Assembly (NCBI GenBank): GCA_019973155.2
Contig: BPQB01000002.1
Location: 992,001-1,056,000, forward strand
From: Phanerochaete sordida
Lineage: Eukaryota; Basidiomycota; Agaricomycetes; Polyporales; Phanerochaetaceae
Length of the DNA: 64,000 nt
Direction: 5' to 3'
The position numbers were made by a program, and so were the translations under genes. The notes beneath the pieces are model-generated. The model did no database searches. It was given only the letters and a program-made list of their open reading frames with translations, and was not told the origin of the DNA. Positions 63,350 through 64,000 of the stretch are shown piece by piece (position 1 is the stretch's first letter; each line of letters opens with the position of its first letter).

Positions 63350-64000
63350 CTAGCACTTGCCCGTGCGCTGCACGGGGTTGAACATTAAACATTCGTTGAA
63401 CACAAACATGAACATGAAAGGAAGCTACACTATAGATGGACCCTACATACACAGTATCGTTGGCACAGCAGGCAGGACGCCCGCTCCCCGCCGGTCCTGC
63501 GGACCGGCGGCTACGCGGGCGGGGGTGCACATTAGGGATTCTGACGTGAGGATACAGTACCGCACCGTCGTCGAGGGCTCGCAGGACGGCGTGCTGCACT
63601 TGGGTAGGAGCTCGTAGCGCCTTGTCGAGAGCATGTCGCAGGCATTGCGTCGATTTGCGGCGTCCTGCGTCGATTGTGGTGGGGATAGCGGCGCGATTGC
63701 GTTCTGGGTGGTAGAACGGTCATTGCGAAAATGATGCTGCAAAGCCGAAGGATGAATCTGTGGTGGCAGGTTGGAAGCGAAACATCTGTGCGAGAGGACT
63801 GAGGTCAGCGGCACACATTCTCGCTAGTGAACTGACCACGTAGAGGTGTGCTTGTATTCTGGCGGGAGCTAGGGCTAAGGGGTCGGCGCAGCAGCAGTCA
63901 TCATATCGGACGACGCTCTGTCCTGGTGTGCGGAGATACTGCCCAAATTCGCGAACTGGACGCGTTCGCGTGGTGACAAAGGTGGAAATGTGTCGCGCGA
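63350..64000 (-). mobile_element. 3' end of a Helitron-like element, continuing beyond the window
   Basis: On the minus strand a perfect 7-bp stem hairpin (CCCGTGC-AGC-GCACGGG, 63360-63376) is followed after six bases by CTAG (63350-63353) and then T. This is the 3' signature of Helitrons: a hairpin a few bases before CTRR, inserted next to T. The other end, expected to start with TC, must lie past 64000. No Rep/helicase coding sequence is visible in the 650 nt present, so whether it is autonomous is unknown. Confidence 0.6.

Overview
The window looks like a gene-dense to moderately dense stretch of a basidiomycete chromosome, most likely an Agaricomycete of the polypore type. This rests on GC-rich coding DNA, genes cut by many short introns (about 46-60 nt, GT...AG with CTRAY-like branch sites), very short exons, TATA boxes 50-90 nt before start codons, and 7-TM families that I know mainly from wood-decay basidiomycetes. 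All gene models were built by reading splice sites by eye. For eight models I added the exon lengths and got an exact multiple of three.

Left part (1-20 kb). A gene-poor start with old repeats is followed by a 7-TM gene (4.4-5.9 kb, minus). Next comes a repeat-rich block (6.5-10.3 kb) holding a palindrome, a tRNA-like sequence, a GC-rich tandem repeat and a frameshifted polyketide synthase acyltransferase relic. A Vps39/Vps3-type vesicle-tethering gene without its N-terminal CNH domain lies against this block (10.3-13.0 kb). A type-B carboxylesterase (14.3-16.3 kb) and an SPFH/band-7 membrane scaffold protein (17.1-19.2 kb) follow.

Middle (20-40 kb). A Dal5-like MFS transporter is split by a 1.72-kb DNA transposon with TA target duplication; removing the element restores the frame exactly. 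A second 7-TM gene follows (25.2-26.4 kb, minus), and then a possible 52-residue secreted peptide. At 29.7-32.2 kb (minus) lies the most striking locus: a 19-exon gene for a predicted secreted protein of 550 residues. Its 17 repeats are each encoded by one symmetric phase-1 exon, and nearly all repeat junctions fall in an Arg-Arg-Arg run suited to Kex2 cleavage. A flavin monooxygenase (minus) and EMC1 (plus) are then transcribed divergently.

Right part (40-64 kb). Three tandem metacaspase genes with the same 14-exon layout are followed by a short-chain dehydrogenase, another 7-TM gene, an adenylate-forming enzyme with a likely frame break, and a FYVE-like/SAP/RING ubiquitin ligase of the RNF34/RFFL (caspase-associated RING) type. 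The window ends in a tandem array of three 7-TM paralogues. The last of these appears to be interrupted in its first intron by a Helitron whose 3' terminus is visible.

Two links between genes are plausible but unproven: metacaspases and a CARP-like E3 ligase within 16 kb of each other, and two clades of 7-TM proteins totalling six copies.
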